A DNA stretch of 16,229 nucleotides, from assembly GCA_002427325.1 (NCBI GenBank), contig DIQS01000042.1:50676-66904 (forward strand), given 5' to 3'. The notes beneath the pieces were generated by a model that saw nothing but the letters and a program-made list of their open reading frames with translations, was not told where the DNA came from and ran no database searches. The translations under genes were made by a program, and so were the position numbers. Source of the stretch: Cloacimonetes bacterium UBA5456. Its GTDB lineage: Bacteria; Cloacimonadota; Cloacimonadia; Cloacimonadales; Cloacimonadaceae. This document shows positions 7,161-15,312 of this stretch, piece by piece. The number at the start of each line of letters is the position of its first letter. Within the stretch, counting starts at the first letter, position 1.

Positions 7161-8260
7161 TGCTTTATCACCTTCTTTATCCGCTGGCAAAGTATTCGAT
7201 TGTATTTAACGTGTTTCGTTATGTTACATTCAGATCAATCGGTGCGTTCATTACCGCACTCTTGTTTTCACTTCTTTATGCTCCGACTATCATCAAAGCC
7301 TTGAAAAAGGGTAATGCGGTGGAGACTATCGACGAAGATATGCCTGAAAAGCATAAGATCAAAGCGGGAACGCCCACCATGGGGGGACTCATTATCCTCG
7401 TGGGACTGATCTTTTCGTCCTTGTTTTGGAACATCCTCACTAATCCGGCGATACTCATGATGTATCTCGCTACTATTGGACTGGGTGCGCTGGGATTTAT
7501 CGACGACTATCTCAAAAACTTTGTGAAGGCAAAGAAGGGTTTGGTTCCTAAATACAAGCTTTGGGGGCAGATCGTTGTCGCGCTCATTCTCGCGCTTGCC
7601 ATCTATTTCAGTTCCTCGGATGCCAATGTGACGAACTTGCAGATTCCTTTTTTCAAAAACCTGATCTTGCCCTTAGGCTGGCTTTTTATACCATTTGTCA
7701 TATTTATGATCACAGGGAGCTCCAATGCGGTCAATCTCACCGATGGTTTGGATGGCTTGGCTGCGGGGACCTTGGCTATCGCTGCTCTTGGCTTGGGGAT
7801 CATGAGCTATATCAAAGGACACTTTGTCGCTGCGGAATATCTTAATCTTGAGTTCATCCCAAATGCGGGCGAGTTGACGGTCTTCATCTCTGCACTCATC
7901 GGTGCTCTAATGGGCTTTTTGTGGTATAATAGCTATCCGGCGCAGGTCTTTATGGGCGATACCGGTTCTCTTGCATTGGGCGGCATTATGGCGGTTATCT
8001 CGGTGCTGCTTAAAGAGCAAATCTTCCTGTTTATAATTGGCTTTATCTTTGTCTTTGAGACTCTTAGCGTGATCATTCAAAGATATTGGTTCAAATATAC
8101 AAAGAAAAAGTTTGGTGCGGGACGGCGTGCCTTCCTTTGTGCTCCTATTCATCATCACTATGAGCTTAAAGGATTGCACGAATCGAAGATAGTGATGCGT
8201 TTTTATATCGTTGCCATGCTTTTGGTGGCAGTTGGACTCAGCACAATCAAGCTTAGGTAA
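7160..8260 (+). CDS. mraY: MraY, phospho-MurNAc-pentapeptide transferase
   Basis: MraY is the polytopic enzyme that transfers phospho-MurNAc-pentapeptide from UDP to undecaprenyl phosphate, making lipid I. The 366-residue product is of normal length, has about ten hydrophobic segments, and shows the family motifs: KHKIKAGTPTMGG (64-76), GFIDDYLK with the catalytic Asp pair D115/D116 (112-119), SSNAVNLTDGLDGLAAG (187-203), FMGDTGSLALGG with D267 (264-275) and the triple His of PIHHHYELKG (329-338). The ATG overlaps the murE-murF stop by one base (TAATG), and AGGAG (7148-7152) lies 7 nt upstream. Confidence 0.97.
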   Translation: MLYHLLYPLAKYSIVFNVFRYVTFRSIGAFITALLFSLLYAPTIIKALKKGNAVETIDEDMPEKHKIKAGTPTMGGLIILVGLIFSSLFWNILTNPAILMMYLATIGLGALGFIDDYLKNFVKAKKGLVPKYKLWGQIVVALILALAIYFSSSDANVTNLQIPFFKNLILPLGWLFIPFVIFMITGSSNAVNLTDGLDGLAAGTLAIAALGLGIMSYIKGHFVAAEYLNLEFIPNAGELTVFISALIGALMGFLWYNSYPAQVFMGDTGSLALGGIMAVISVLLKEQIFLFIIGFIFVFETLSVIIQRYWFKYTKKKFGAGRRAFLCAPIHHHYELKGLHESKIVMRFYIVAMLLVAVGLSTIKLR

Positions 8261-8272
8261 GGGTGTGTTCTC

Positions 8273-9619
8273 GTGATTGATAAGAAAAAGAAATATGCTA
8301 TCTTGGGACTTGCACGCAGTGGCATCGCTGCGGCGAAGAAGCTCAGTAGTATGGGGCTTTGTCCCTTCATCAGTGATCTGAATGACAAGTCTTTTGATGA
8401 AGAAACTGCCGCTTTCCTCGCTGATTATCCTCATGAATTGGGAGTGCATTCAGAGAAACTCTTTGAATATGATTGCTGGATCGTGAGTCCCGGAATCCCG
8501 CTGGATGTGCCCATCATAAAAGAAGGTAAGAAACGTGGAATTGAGCTCATCTCTGAGATAGAATTTGGCTATAGAATCAAGGCAGAGGATAGCAAGATCA
8601 TCGCTGTGACTGGCTCTAATGGCAAGAGCACCACGGTCAGCCTCGTCCATCACATCCTAAAGAGCATGGGCAAATCATCTATACTTGCAGGCAATATCGG
8701 CGCGGCGTTTTGTAGCTTTCCCATCGAAAAGCCGGGCACTGAATACATCATTCTTGAGATCAGTAGCTTTCAGCTCGACCTGATAAGCAGCTTTAAACCT
8801 GATGTTGCAACACTACTCAATATCACGCCGGATCATCTCAATCGCTATGAGAGCTTTGACGACTATGCTTTTAGTAAGACGAGTATCTTTAAATATCAAA
8901 CTGAGCAAGACTTCGGCATCATCAATAAAGATTGCGCCGAGACGCTGAAACACCTCCGTGAAAAGCCGGGCAAGATGCTGAGCTTTTCGATGGATGACCC
9001 TGCTGCAGATGCCTTTATCAAGGATAAGAGACTGCAAATTGGGGATTATAGCTTTGAACTGAATGAGCTCTTGATCAGAGGGCCGCACAATCATCAAAAC
9101 CTCATGGCTGCAATGCTTATCATCAAAGCATTGGGGCTGGATCTACAGCAAGCTTATGAGGCAGCACTGAACTTTCCCTCTCTTCCCCACCGCTTGGAAT
9201 ATGTTACAACAATCAATGGTATTTCGTTTTATAATGACTCCAAGGCGACTAATACGGACTCAGTTCGCTGTGCCCTAAGATCCTTTGAGCGCCCCATCCG
9301 CCTCATCCTCGGAGGCTCGGATAAAGGAGAAGACTTTGACCTCCTTACCGATGAATTAAAAGAGCATACAGTTAAAATATATGTGACGGGAGACACCATC
9401 CCACAGATGCGTCAAGCGTGGCTGGGCAAGCTCCCCATGACAATCGATGAGGACTTTGAGCATTGTGTTCGACTTGCCTTTGCAGAGGCAGATCATGGCG
9501 AAAGCGTTGTGCTTAGCCCTGCATGTGCCAGCTTTGATCATTTCAAGAACTTTGAACATCGTGGTGAATATTTCAAACAGATAGTATGGGAACTCAAGCG
9601 TGAAAAAGAACAGATTTAA
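8273..9619 (+). CDS. murD: MurD, UDP-MurNAc-L-alanine D-glutamate ligase
   Basis: MurD adds D-Glu to UDP-MurNAc-L-Ala in the cytoplasm using ATP. The 448-residue product has a Rossmann-like UDP-binding start (ILGLARSGIAAAKKL, 10-24), VSPGIP (71-76), the P-loop VTGSNGKST (112-120), ILEISSFQLD (160-169), NITPDHLNRY (183-192), the likely carbamylated K202, PHNHQNLMAA (271-280), PHRLEY (305-310) with NDSKATN (321-327), and LSPACASFD toward the C-terminus. The start is GTG 8273, 12 nt after the mraY stop, with only a modest site (AAGGG, 8259-8263). The 3' end overlaps ftsW by 20 nt, which argues for coupling. Confidence 0.97.
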   Translation: MIDKKKKYAILGLARSGIAAAKKLSSMGLCPFISDLNDKSFDEETAAFLADYPHELGVHSEKLFEYDCWIVSPGIPLDVPIIKEGKKRGIELISEIEFGYRIKAEDSKIIAVTGSNGKSTTVSLVHHILKSMGKSSILAGNIGAAFCSFPIEKPGTEYIILEISSFQLDLISSFKPDVATLLNITPDHLNRYESFDDYAFSKTSIFKYQTEQDFGIINKDCAETLKHLREKPGKMLSFSMDDPAADAFIKDKRLQIGDYSFELNELLIRGPHNHQNLMAAMLIIKALGLDLQQAYEAALNFPSLPHRLEYVTTINGISFYNDSKATNTDSVRCALRSFERPIRLILGGSDKGEDFDLLTDELKEHTVKIYVTGDTIPQMRQAWLGKLPMTIDEDFEHCVRLAFAEADHGESVVLSPACASFDHFKNFEHRGEYFKQIVWELKREKEQI

Positions 9620-10742
9620 CACCTATGTAGTGGGTTTCGACCGCACAGTCTTTTGGAGCTATTTCTTTCTCTGCGTTGTGGGGCTCATCGTGATGGTTGA
9701 TATATCATCCGTCCAGAGTTCCATGACCTATTTCTATAAGCATCTTGCCTTTCTGCTATTTTCATGGGTGATTGCAATACTGATTGTCTATTTCTTCAAT
9801 TTCGAAAAGCTGAGATTCATGAATACTTGGCTGGTCTATCTTGCGATTGGGATGCTGATCTTTGTGCTATTAAAGGGCTCCACGATCAAGGGGGCGACTC
9901 GGCAGATAAGCCTCGGCTTTGTCAGCTTCCAGCCTTCTTTCTTTGCACGTATTGCATTGGTCTTTTTCTATGCTAATATCCTCGCGGATAAGCAAGAGAC
10001 CTTGCAAAACACTACGAATATCTTGCGTTTTATGGAGAACTTTCCTGCCTTAACCTTGCTCACAGCCATCGTCTTTGGGCTCATCTTTGCAGAGAAGCAT
10101 CTCTCCACGATCATCATCAGCGGAGTCACTCTCCTCGGCATGCTCTTTTATGCGGGAATCAGGAAGCGCATACTTGCACTTGTCTTGGTTGTTGCGGTGA
10201 TTGGTGGAGTGTTTATCATCAAGAAAGGTGATGATTTCCGAGCCAACAGGATGGATACTTACAAGAGATACAGTCTATTTTTCAAAGAGAGAGACCTCAC
10301 CGAATCAGGTAGCGGAGACTATCAAGTGCGCGAAAGCCTTATCGCACTCACCAGTGGAGGGCTAACGGGCACAGGCATCTCACGAGGCAGAGCAAAACAT
10401 TATTACCTGCCCGAAGTTAGAACCGACTACGTTTATACCATCATTGGCGAAGAAGCAGGTTTCCTCGGCGCAATCATCGTCTTCCTCTTGCATAGCGCCA
10501 TCTTTTTTGCCGCAATGAGGATATCTTTTAGACAAGAAGACCTCTATCTGAAACTGCTCTCGTCGGGAATGGCGATGAACGTATATTGCAATGTATTGGT
10601 AAATACAGGCGTGGCTATGAGCATACTCCCGCCCACGGGAAACACTCTGCCCTTCATCAGCTATGGAGGCTCGGCTCTGCTCATGGATAGCATCGCAATG
10701 GGCGTGATCCTCAATATCAGCGCAAACAGGAGGACGGTATGA
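9600..10742 (+). CDS. ftsW: FtsW, SEDS-family septal peptidoglycan polymerase
   Basis: FtsW polymerises lipid II into glycan strands at the septum in complex with FtsI. The 380-residue product has about ten hydrophobic segments and typical C-terminal SEDS motifs: GGLTGTGISRGRAKHYYLPE (253-272), RTDYVYTIIGEEAGFLG (274-290) with putative catalytic D276, and LPPTGNTLPFISYGGSALL (343-361). In the N-terminal half the usual QPSE...K motif reads FQPSFFARIAL (110-120), so the conserved acidic residue is Phe and the Lys is Arg. Assignment to FtsW rather than RodA rests on location between murD and murG. The start is GTG 9600, inside the murD end, with no strong ribosome binding site. A later start is possible but would cut into the first membrane segment region. 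Confidence 0.94.
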   Translation: MKKNRFNTYVVGFDRTVFWSYFFLCVVGLIVMVDISSVQSSMTYFYKHLAFLLFSWVIAILIVYFFNFEKLRFMNTWLVYLAIGMLIFVLLKGSTIKGATRQISLGFVSFQPSFFARIALVFFYANILADKQETLQNTTNILRFMENFPALTLLTAIVFGLIFAEKHLSTIIISGVTLLGMLFYAGIRKRILALVLVVAVIGGVFIIKKGDDFRANRMDTYKRYSLFFKERDLTESGSGDYQVRESLIALTSGGLTGTGISRGRAKHYYLPEVRTDYVYTIIGEEAGFLGAIIVFLLHSAIFFAAMRISFRQEDLYLKLLSSGMAMNVYCNVLVNTGVAMSILPPTGNTLPFISYGGSALLMDSIAMGVILNISANRRTV

Positions 10743-11800
10743 GATTTGCCTTTGGTGCAGGCGGCACAGGCGGGCATGTTGTCCCGGCTCTCGCACTTGC
10801 AAAAGAGCTAAGTAAGCATGGTCATGACTGCCTTTTCATTGGTAATAAAGACGGGATTGAGGATAGACTCAGCAAGAACGAGGGATATCCCTTTCATGCT
10901 ATACGCGTGCGTAAACTCTATCGCAGTCTCTCGCTTAGCAACCTTGCTTTCCCCTATTATCTTGTCGAAAGTGTAATGCAGTGCAAGAGGATTCTCAAAG
11001 AAGAGAAGATAGACGCAGTGATCGGAACCGGCGGCTTTGTTTCCGGCCCAGTAATCATCGCCGCGATATTGTGCAAAGTTCCCTGCTTCCTCCACGAAAG
11101 CAACTCCTATCCCGGCTTAGTGACACGCAAGATAGCTTCGAAGCTCAGACGGCTCTATATCTCCTTTGAGGATACACGCGGCTTCATCAATAAAGCAGAC
11201 ATGAAGAACCTCGGCATTCCCATCCAAGAGAAAACCTTGTCGGAGGGCTTTTCACTAAGTGAATTCGGTTTGGAAGACGAACGTAAGACACTTCTCATAA
11301 CCGGTGGCTCTCAGGGCTCTCTTGCCATCAATCAAGCCGTAGCAGGGGCATTAGACGAACTATTAGAGGAAGGCTGGCAGATTCTTTGGCAAACAGGTAA
11401 AAACAGCTTCAGCGAGTTCTCAGAGCGTTTTAAAGACAGAAAAGGTTTATACATGTTCGACTTCACCATGCAGATGAACGAGATGATGGGCAAAGCTGAT
11501 CTTTCCATCACCCGCGCAGGTGCGATAACCACGGCAGAGCTGGAAAGAGCAAAGCTTCCCGCAATCATGATCCCGCTCCCCACTGCTGCTGCAAATCATC
11601 AATATTACAACGCTTTGGCTCAAGAAAAAAAGCAAGCCGCGATTCTCTTGCTCCAAAGTAAACTAACACCAAACTTTCTACTTGCCCAAATACGCAGCGC
11701 AGATTTACTTGCCCTCAAACTTGCTTTAGAAAAGCTGCCTGCAAACAAGGCAGCGCAGAACATAGTTCAAGATATTTTAGATACTTTTAAAGGAGATTAA
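10739..11800 (+). CDS. murG: MurG, lipid II-forming GlcNAc transferase
   Basis: MurG transfers GlcNAc from UDP-GlcNAc to lipid I on the inner face of the membrane, giving lipid II. The 353-residue product is a GT-B fold glycosyltransferase with glycine loop 1 FGAGGTGGHVVPALALA (5-21), IGTGGFVSGP (95-104), LHESNSYPG (118-126), the second loop TGGSQGSLAIN (188-198), and the donor site TRAGAITTAELERAKLP (258-274) followed by AANHQYYNA (284-292). The usual GNPVR element appears as GIPIQEK (159-165). The ATG overlaps the ftsW stop (ATGA), and a strong AGGAGG (10728-10733) lies 5 nt upstream. Confidence 0.97.
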   Translation: MRFAFGAGGTGGHVVPALALAKELSKHGHDCLFIGNKDGIEDRLSKNEGYPFHAIRVRKLYRSLSLSNLAFPYYLVESVMQCKRILKEEKIDAVIGTGGFVSGPVIIAAILCKVPCFLHESNSYPGLVTRKIASKLRRLYISFEDTRGFINKADMKNLGIPIQEKTLSEGFSLSEFGLEDERKTLLITGGSQGSLAINQAVAGALDELLEEGWQILWQTGKNSFSEFSERFKDRKGLYMFDFTMQMNEMMGKADLSITRAGAITTAELERAKLPAIMIPLPTAAANHQYYNALAQEKKQAAILLLQSKLTPNFLLAQIRSADLLALKLALEKLPANKAAQNIVQDILDTFKGD

Positions 11801-11801
11801 G

Positions 11802-13196
11802 ATGCTTGGCAGAACACAGAAGATACATTTCATCGGCATTGGCGGAATCGGCATGAGTGGCATAGCCGAATTCCTTCTCAACCAAGGACTGGAAATCAGC
11901 GGCTCTGACATGAAGAAAAGCGAGATCACAGCCCACCTCGAAAAGCGTGGTATAAAAGTAAATGAAGGGCACGACCCAAATCTCATTCACGACGCAGATG
12001 TGGTAGTCAAATCCTCCGCCGTGAACGACGACAACCCCGAGATCGTAGCAGCGAAAGCGCTGAAGATACCCGTGATCAGACGTGCCGAGATGCTTGCTGA
12101 GATCACCCGCATGAGCTTTTCCATCGGCATTGCCGGAACGCATGGCAAGACCACCAGCACCTCCATGGCCGGGCTCGTTCTCGAAGCTGCAGGACTGGAT
12201 CCCACCATCATCGTCGGTGGAAAGGTCAAGAACTTCGGCTCAAACAACGTTATGGGCTCCGGCAACTACATCATTGTGGAAGCCGATGAATATGACCACT
12301 CCTTCCTCTCGCTCACACCCTGCATTGCCGGCATCACCAACGTTGATGAAGACCATCTCGATTGTTATCGTAACCTCGACGACATCAAAGGTGCATTCAT
12401 CGAATATGCCAACAAAGTTCCTTTTTTCGGCAGCGTTATCGCCTGTCTCGACGATCCCGGTGTTCAAGCCATCTTGCCCCTAATCCAAAAACGCATCATC
12501 ACCTACGGCTTTTCCAGACAAGCTGACGTGCAGGCCGTAAACGTGGACTTAAAGAACTTCAAAGCATCCTATGATCTTACTTTCAAAGGCTATAAGCTGG
12601 GACGCATCTCGATGAATGTCACCGGCAGGCACAACATCCAGAACTCACTTCTCGCCTGCGCTTTGGGACTCGAATTGGACATCCCCTTCAAACACATCCA
12701 AGAAGGAATGGCAGCATTTTGCGGAGTCTATCGCCGTTTTGAATACAAAGGCGAAGCCGGTGGCATCACCCTCTATGACGATTATGCCCACCATCCCACC
12801 GAGATTTTGGCTACTCTGGAAGCCTTTAAGGATAGCGTGGACAAGCGCATTGTCGCTCTTTTCCAGCCTCATCTATATTCCCGCACGCGTGATCTTTATG
12901 AACAATTTGGCAAAGCTTTCTTCAGTTGCGATTGCCTGATCGTTGCGCCGATCTATCCCGCTCGTGAGAAACCCATTCCCGGCATAGATTCAAAACTCAT
13001 CGCCGATGTGGCTATTCAAAGCGGGCACAAGATGGTGAAAGTGATAGACAAAAACGCCTCGATAGTGAAGGAAACACTCTCTATTCTCAAGCCCGGCGAC
13101 CTACTCATCACCATCGGTGCAGGCAACATTTGGCAATATGGCGAAGAAATCTTGCAAGAACTGAAAAAAGATGTTGACACAAATGCCAAAGATTAA
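11802..13196 (+). CDS. murC: MurC, UDP-MurNAc L-alanine ligase
   Basis: MurC adds L-Ala to UDP-MurNAc, the first amino acid of the stem peptide. The 464-residue product has the UDP-binding Rossmann start HFIGIGGIGMSGIAEFLL (9-26), P-loop GIAGTHGKTTST (109-120), EADEYDHSFL (160-169), NVDEDHLDCY (180-189), RRFEYKG (311-317), YDDYAHHPTEI (325-335), FQPHLYSRT (354-362), PIYPARE (383-389) and GAGNIW (439-444). It starts one nt after the murG stop, with AGGAG (11791-11795) 6 nt upstream. In many clusters murB and ddl follow; here ftsQ comes next after an 82-nt gap. A perfect TTGACA hexamer lies in its 3' end (13174-13179). Confidence 0.98.
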   Translation: MLGRTQKIHFIGIGGIGMSGIAEFLLNQGLEISGSDMKKSEITAHLEKRGIKVNEGHDPNLIHDADVVVKSSAVNDDNPEIVAAKALKIPVIRRAEMLAEITRMSFSIGIAGTHGKTTSTSMAGLVLEAAGLDPTIIVGGKVKNFGSNNVMGSGNYIIVEADEYDHSFLSLTPCIAGITNVDEDHLDCYRNLDDIKGAFIEYANKVPFFGSVIACLDDPGVQAILPLIQKRIITYGFSRQADVQAVNVDLKNFKASYDLTFKGYKLGRISMNVTGRHNIQNSLLACALGLELDIPFKHIQEGMAAFCGVYRRFEYKGEAGGITLYDDYAHHPTEILATLEAFKDSVDKRIVALFQPHLYSRTRDLYEQFGKAFFSCDCLIVAPIYPAREKPIPGIDSKLIADVAIQSGHKMVKVIDKNASIVKETLSILKPGDLLITIGAGNIWQYGEEILQELKKDVDTNAKD

Positions 13197-13212
13197 AAGA
13201 GTTGAGTAAAAT
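13183..13212 (+). promoter_or_regulatory. Possible internal promoter ahead of ftsQAZ
   Basis: TAAAAT at 13207-13212 matches the -10 consensus at 5 of 6 positions. ATGCCA (13183-13188) is a 4-of-6 match to the -35 box at 18 bp. A perfect TTGACA (13174-13179) is also present, but 27 bp from TAAAAT, which is too far for a standard promoter. Location in the only sizeable gap of the cluster is the main support. It would separate expression of ftsQ-ftsA-ftsZ from the mur genes. The call is tentative. Confidence 0.3.
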
Positions 13213-13224
13213 TGTTTCGACTCT

Positions 13225-13248
13225 CGATTTTCGCATCTTGCAAAATCG
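13225..13248. repeat. 7-bp inverted repeat between murC and ftsQ
   Basis: CGATTTT (13225-13231) and AAAATCG (13242-13248) are exact reverse complements around a 10-nt loop. The right arm is not followed by a T-run, and the stem is AT-rich, so it does not look like an intrinsic terminator. It could be an mRNA stem at the 5' end of an ftsQAZ transcript, a processing site or a protein-binding palindrome. A weaker 6-bp stem with one wobble pair (GAGTTG 13199-13204, CGACTC 13218-13223) lies just upstream. Confidence 0.4.
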
Positions 13249-13278
13249 GTAACTTATTGATTATTAAAGGAATGTATT

Positions 13279-14034
13279 ATGAAGCACAAAAAACGCAGAG
13301 GCAATAGCAGGTATTATATCTTCTTTGCTCTCAGTCTGATGGCGATCCTGGCTTTAGGGCTTGGTCTCTTTCATTTTATGCTTCATCTATCTTGGCTGGA
13401 AGTTCAACACATAAACATCGCAGGAAACCTCGTCGTGCCGGATTCTCTCGTCTATCAAACTTGCAGTAAACACCTCGGAACCAATCTTTTCAAAGTGCCA
13501 ACGCGTGAGTTAGCCGCAGAGTTAAACCAGTTTTCGCGCATCAAAAGCGTGAAGGTGAGACGCAGAATCCCTGCAACGATCAATCTGACGATCACCGAAA
13601 GAAAGGCTTTTTTATATGTTAAAAGCTTTGAAGGACGCCTCTACCCCATCGATTCCGAAGCGATTGTCATGAAAAGCTATAGCCCGATTGCCAATGAAGA
13701 CATTCCAATCTTTAGTTCATATTACACGGACGAACAGCTCAAGCCCGGAACGCGTCTCAAAAAGGCTGATCTAAACAAGATCATTGCAGTTCACAAAAGA
13801 GTTGTTCATGAAGCCTCCGATTATCTGCCAATTATCTCGGAATATTATCTGATAGACAACACCGTCTATATGGTTGATGCACGATATGGCACGCGGATTA
13901 TCCCCTCCGAGGAAAACATGGCAATCCAACTTAAGCGTTATCAATTTGTTCAAGATAACGGCAATATCTCGAGAAATAAGGTTGTTGACCTGCGTTTTGA
14001 AAATCAGGTCGTTGTGAAGGGAGCAGAAAGATGA
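13279..14034 (+). CDS. ftsQ: FtsQ, divisome assembly protein with POTRA domain
   Basis: FtsQ (DivIB family) is a bitopic membrane protein that scaffolds FtsB/FtsL and recruits FtsW-FtsI. The 251-residue product has a basic cytoplasmic start (MKHKKRRGNSR), a membrane helix at about 12-35, a POTRA-type domain at about 40-110 (LEVQHINIAGN at 40-50, FSRIKSVKVRRRIPATINLTITER at 85-108), and a beta-rich C-terminal domain. The sequence is divergent, as usual for this family, but the POTRA pattern and the position before ftsA are clear. The start ATG 13279 has AAAGGA (13266-13271) 7 nt upstream. The stop overlaps the ftsA start (ATGA). Confidence 0.92.
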   Translation: MKHKKRRGNSRYYIFFALSLMAILALGLGLFHFMLHLSWLEVQHINIAGNLVVPDSLVYQTCSKHLGTNLFKVPTRELAAELNQFSRIKSVKVRRRIPATINLTITERKAFLYVKSFEGRLYPIDSEAIVMKSYSPIANEDIPIFSSYYTDEQLKPGTRLKKADLNKIIAVHKRVVHEASDYLPIISEYYLIDNTVYMVDARYGTRIIPSEENMAIQLKRYQFVQDNGNISRNKVVDLRFENQVVVKGAER

Positions 14035-15302
14035 AAAGCAGCGTGATTACAGCTCTGGACATCGGGTCTTCGGTGGTGAGAACTGCGATTGCTCGCACCA
14101 AGAAAGATTCGACAATTGAACTACTCGGCATAGGGCAACAGCCCTCTGACGGGATAGATAAAGGCGTGGTGACAGACATTCAAGCCCTCTCTGAATGCAT
14201 CAGCAAATCAATCAAAGATGCAGAGAGTGCTGCCGAATGCGGTGTTGCAAATATCTATACAAACATCACCGGCGAACACATTAGAACCCAAGTCGGAGAC
14301 GGTCGCATAGCCATCCCCAGCGAAAACCCAAACGAGCCCGGCGAGATTGAGGACGAACACCTCGAACAGGTCATCAACGACGCCAAAAACAGCGTCAAGA
14401 TCCAAAAAGGCTATGAAAGACACAAGATATTGCACGGCATCCCCCACAACTTTATCATAGACTCGCAAGACAACATCCGCAACCCTTTGAACATGAACGG
14501 ATTTCACCTCACGGCAAAGGTTCTCACAATCCTCGGCGACCTCACCCCATTGCGCAACATCACCAAATGCATCGAGCTCTCCGGACACGAGATTTTGCCC
14601 GAAAACTTTGTTTTAAACCATGTCGCCCTCAGCCACAGCGTTCTTTCTGAAGACGAGCGCAGACTGGGAGCAATCATGATGGACATCGGTGGCGGTGCTT
14701 GCGACATCTCAATCTATGACCGTGGCTCTTTGGAAAACATCTTCATGATCCCCATGGCGGGCACAGCGATCACCGAAGACCTCGCCATTCTCTTAAAGAC
14801 CACCATCAGCAACGCTGAATATATCAAGAAACAATTTGGTAATGCCCTTGCCGAGCGGGTTGACGACTCCTTGGAGATCGAAGTGGAAGGCATAAGCGGC
14901 AGAACAGGCACCAAGAGAAAACAGGTGCAGGTTAGCCAAATTATCGAACATAGAGTGCAGGAAATGCTGAGCCTCGCCTATGCTAAATGTAAAGATTACT
15001 ATACCCCTGAGCTTGTTACTGCCGGCATCATTCTCACCGGAGGCAGCGCAAAACTCGAAGGAATCGACCTGGCCATTCATAAATCTTTTAACTTGCAAGT
15101 AAAAGTCGCCAGACCCGATCTCTCAAGATTTTCCTCAGGAGCGCAAGCTTTGGACGATCCCATCTTTGCCACCTTGGTTGGAATGCTTTACTACGCAATG
15201 GGTTTCGAGCATGAAAGCAACGGCAGAAGCATCGCACTAAGCAACATCAGCAACAGTAAAATATGGGAAAAGATTAAAAATATTATAAAGGATTTTAAAT
15301 AA
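14031..15302 (+). CDS. ftsA: FtsA, actin-like membrane anchor of the Z-ring
   Basis: FtsA is an actin-family ATPase that tethers FtsZ to the membrane and signals to the divisome. The 423-residue product has the phosphate-1 loop ALDIGSSVVRTAIA (8-21), the 1C/SHS2 region around 84-160, phosphate-2 MMDIGGGACDISIYDRG (216-232), the connect region NAEYIKKQFG (261-270), the adenosine motif ILTGGSAKLEG (334-344), and a C-terminal amphipathic helix (KIWEKIKNIIKDFK, 410-423) that should be the membrane-targeting sequence. The start overlaps the ftsQ stop (ATGA), with AAGGGAG (14017-14023) 7 nt upstream. ftsZ follows after 10 nt. Confidence 0.97.
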   Translation: MKSSVITALDIGSSVVRTAIARTKKDSTIELLGIGQQPSDGIDKGVVTDIQALSECISKSIKDAESAAECGVANIYTNITGEHIRTQVGDGRIAIPSENPNEPGEIEDEHLEQVINDAKNSVKIQKGYERHKILHGIPHNFIIDSQDNIRNPLNMNGFHLTAKVLTILGDLTPLRNITKCIELSGHEILPENFVLNHVALSHSVLSEDERRLGAIMMDIGGGACDISIYDRGSLENIFMIPMAGTAITEDLAILLKTTISNAEYIKKQFGNALAERVDDSLEIEVEGISGRTGTKRKQVQVSQIIEHRVQEMLSLAYAKCKDYYTPELVTAGIILTGGSAKLEGIDLAIHKSFNLQVKVARPDLSRFSSGAQALDDPIFATLVGMLYYAMGFEHESNGRSIALSNISNSKIWEKIKNIIKDFK

Positions 15303-15312
15303 GGGAGTTATT

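Noticed and set aside
13225..13248. Inverted repeat as a Rho-independent terminator after murC
   Set aside because: The stem is AT-rich and no T-run follows the right arm, so termination is unlikely.
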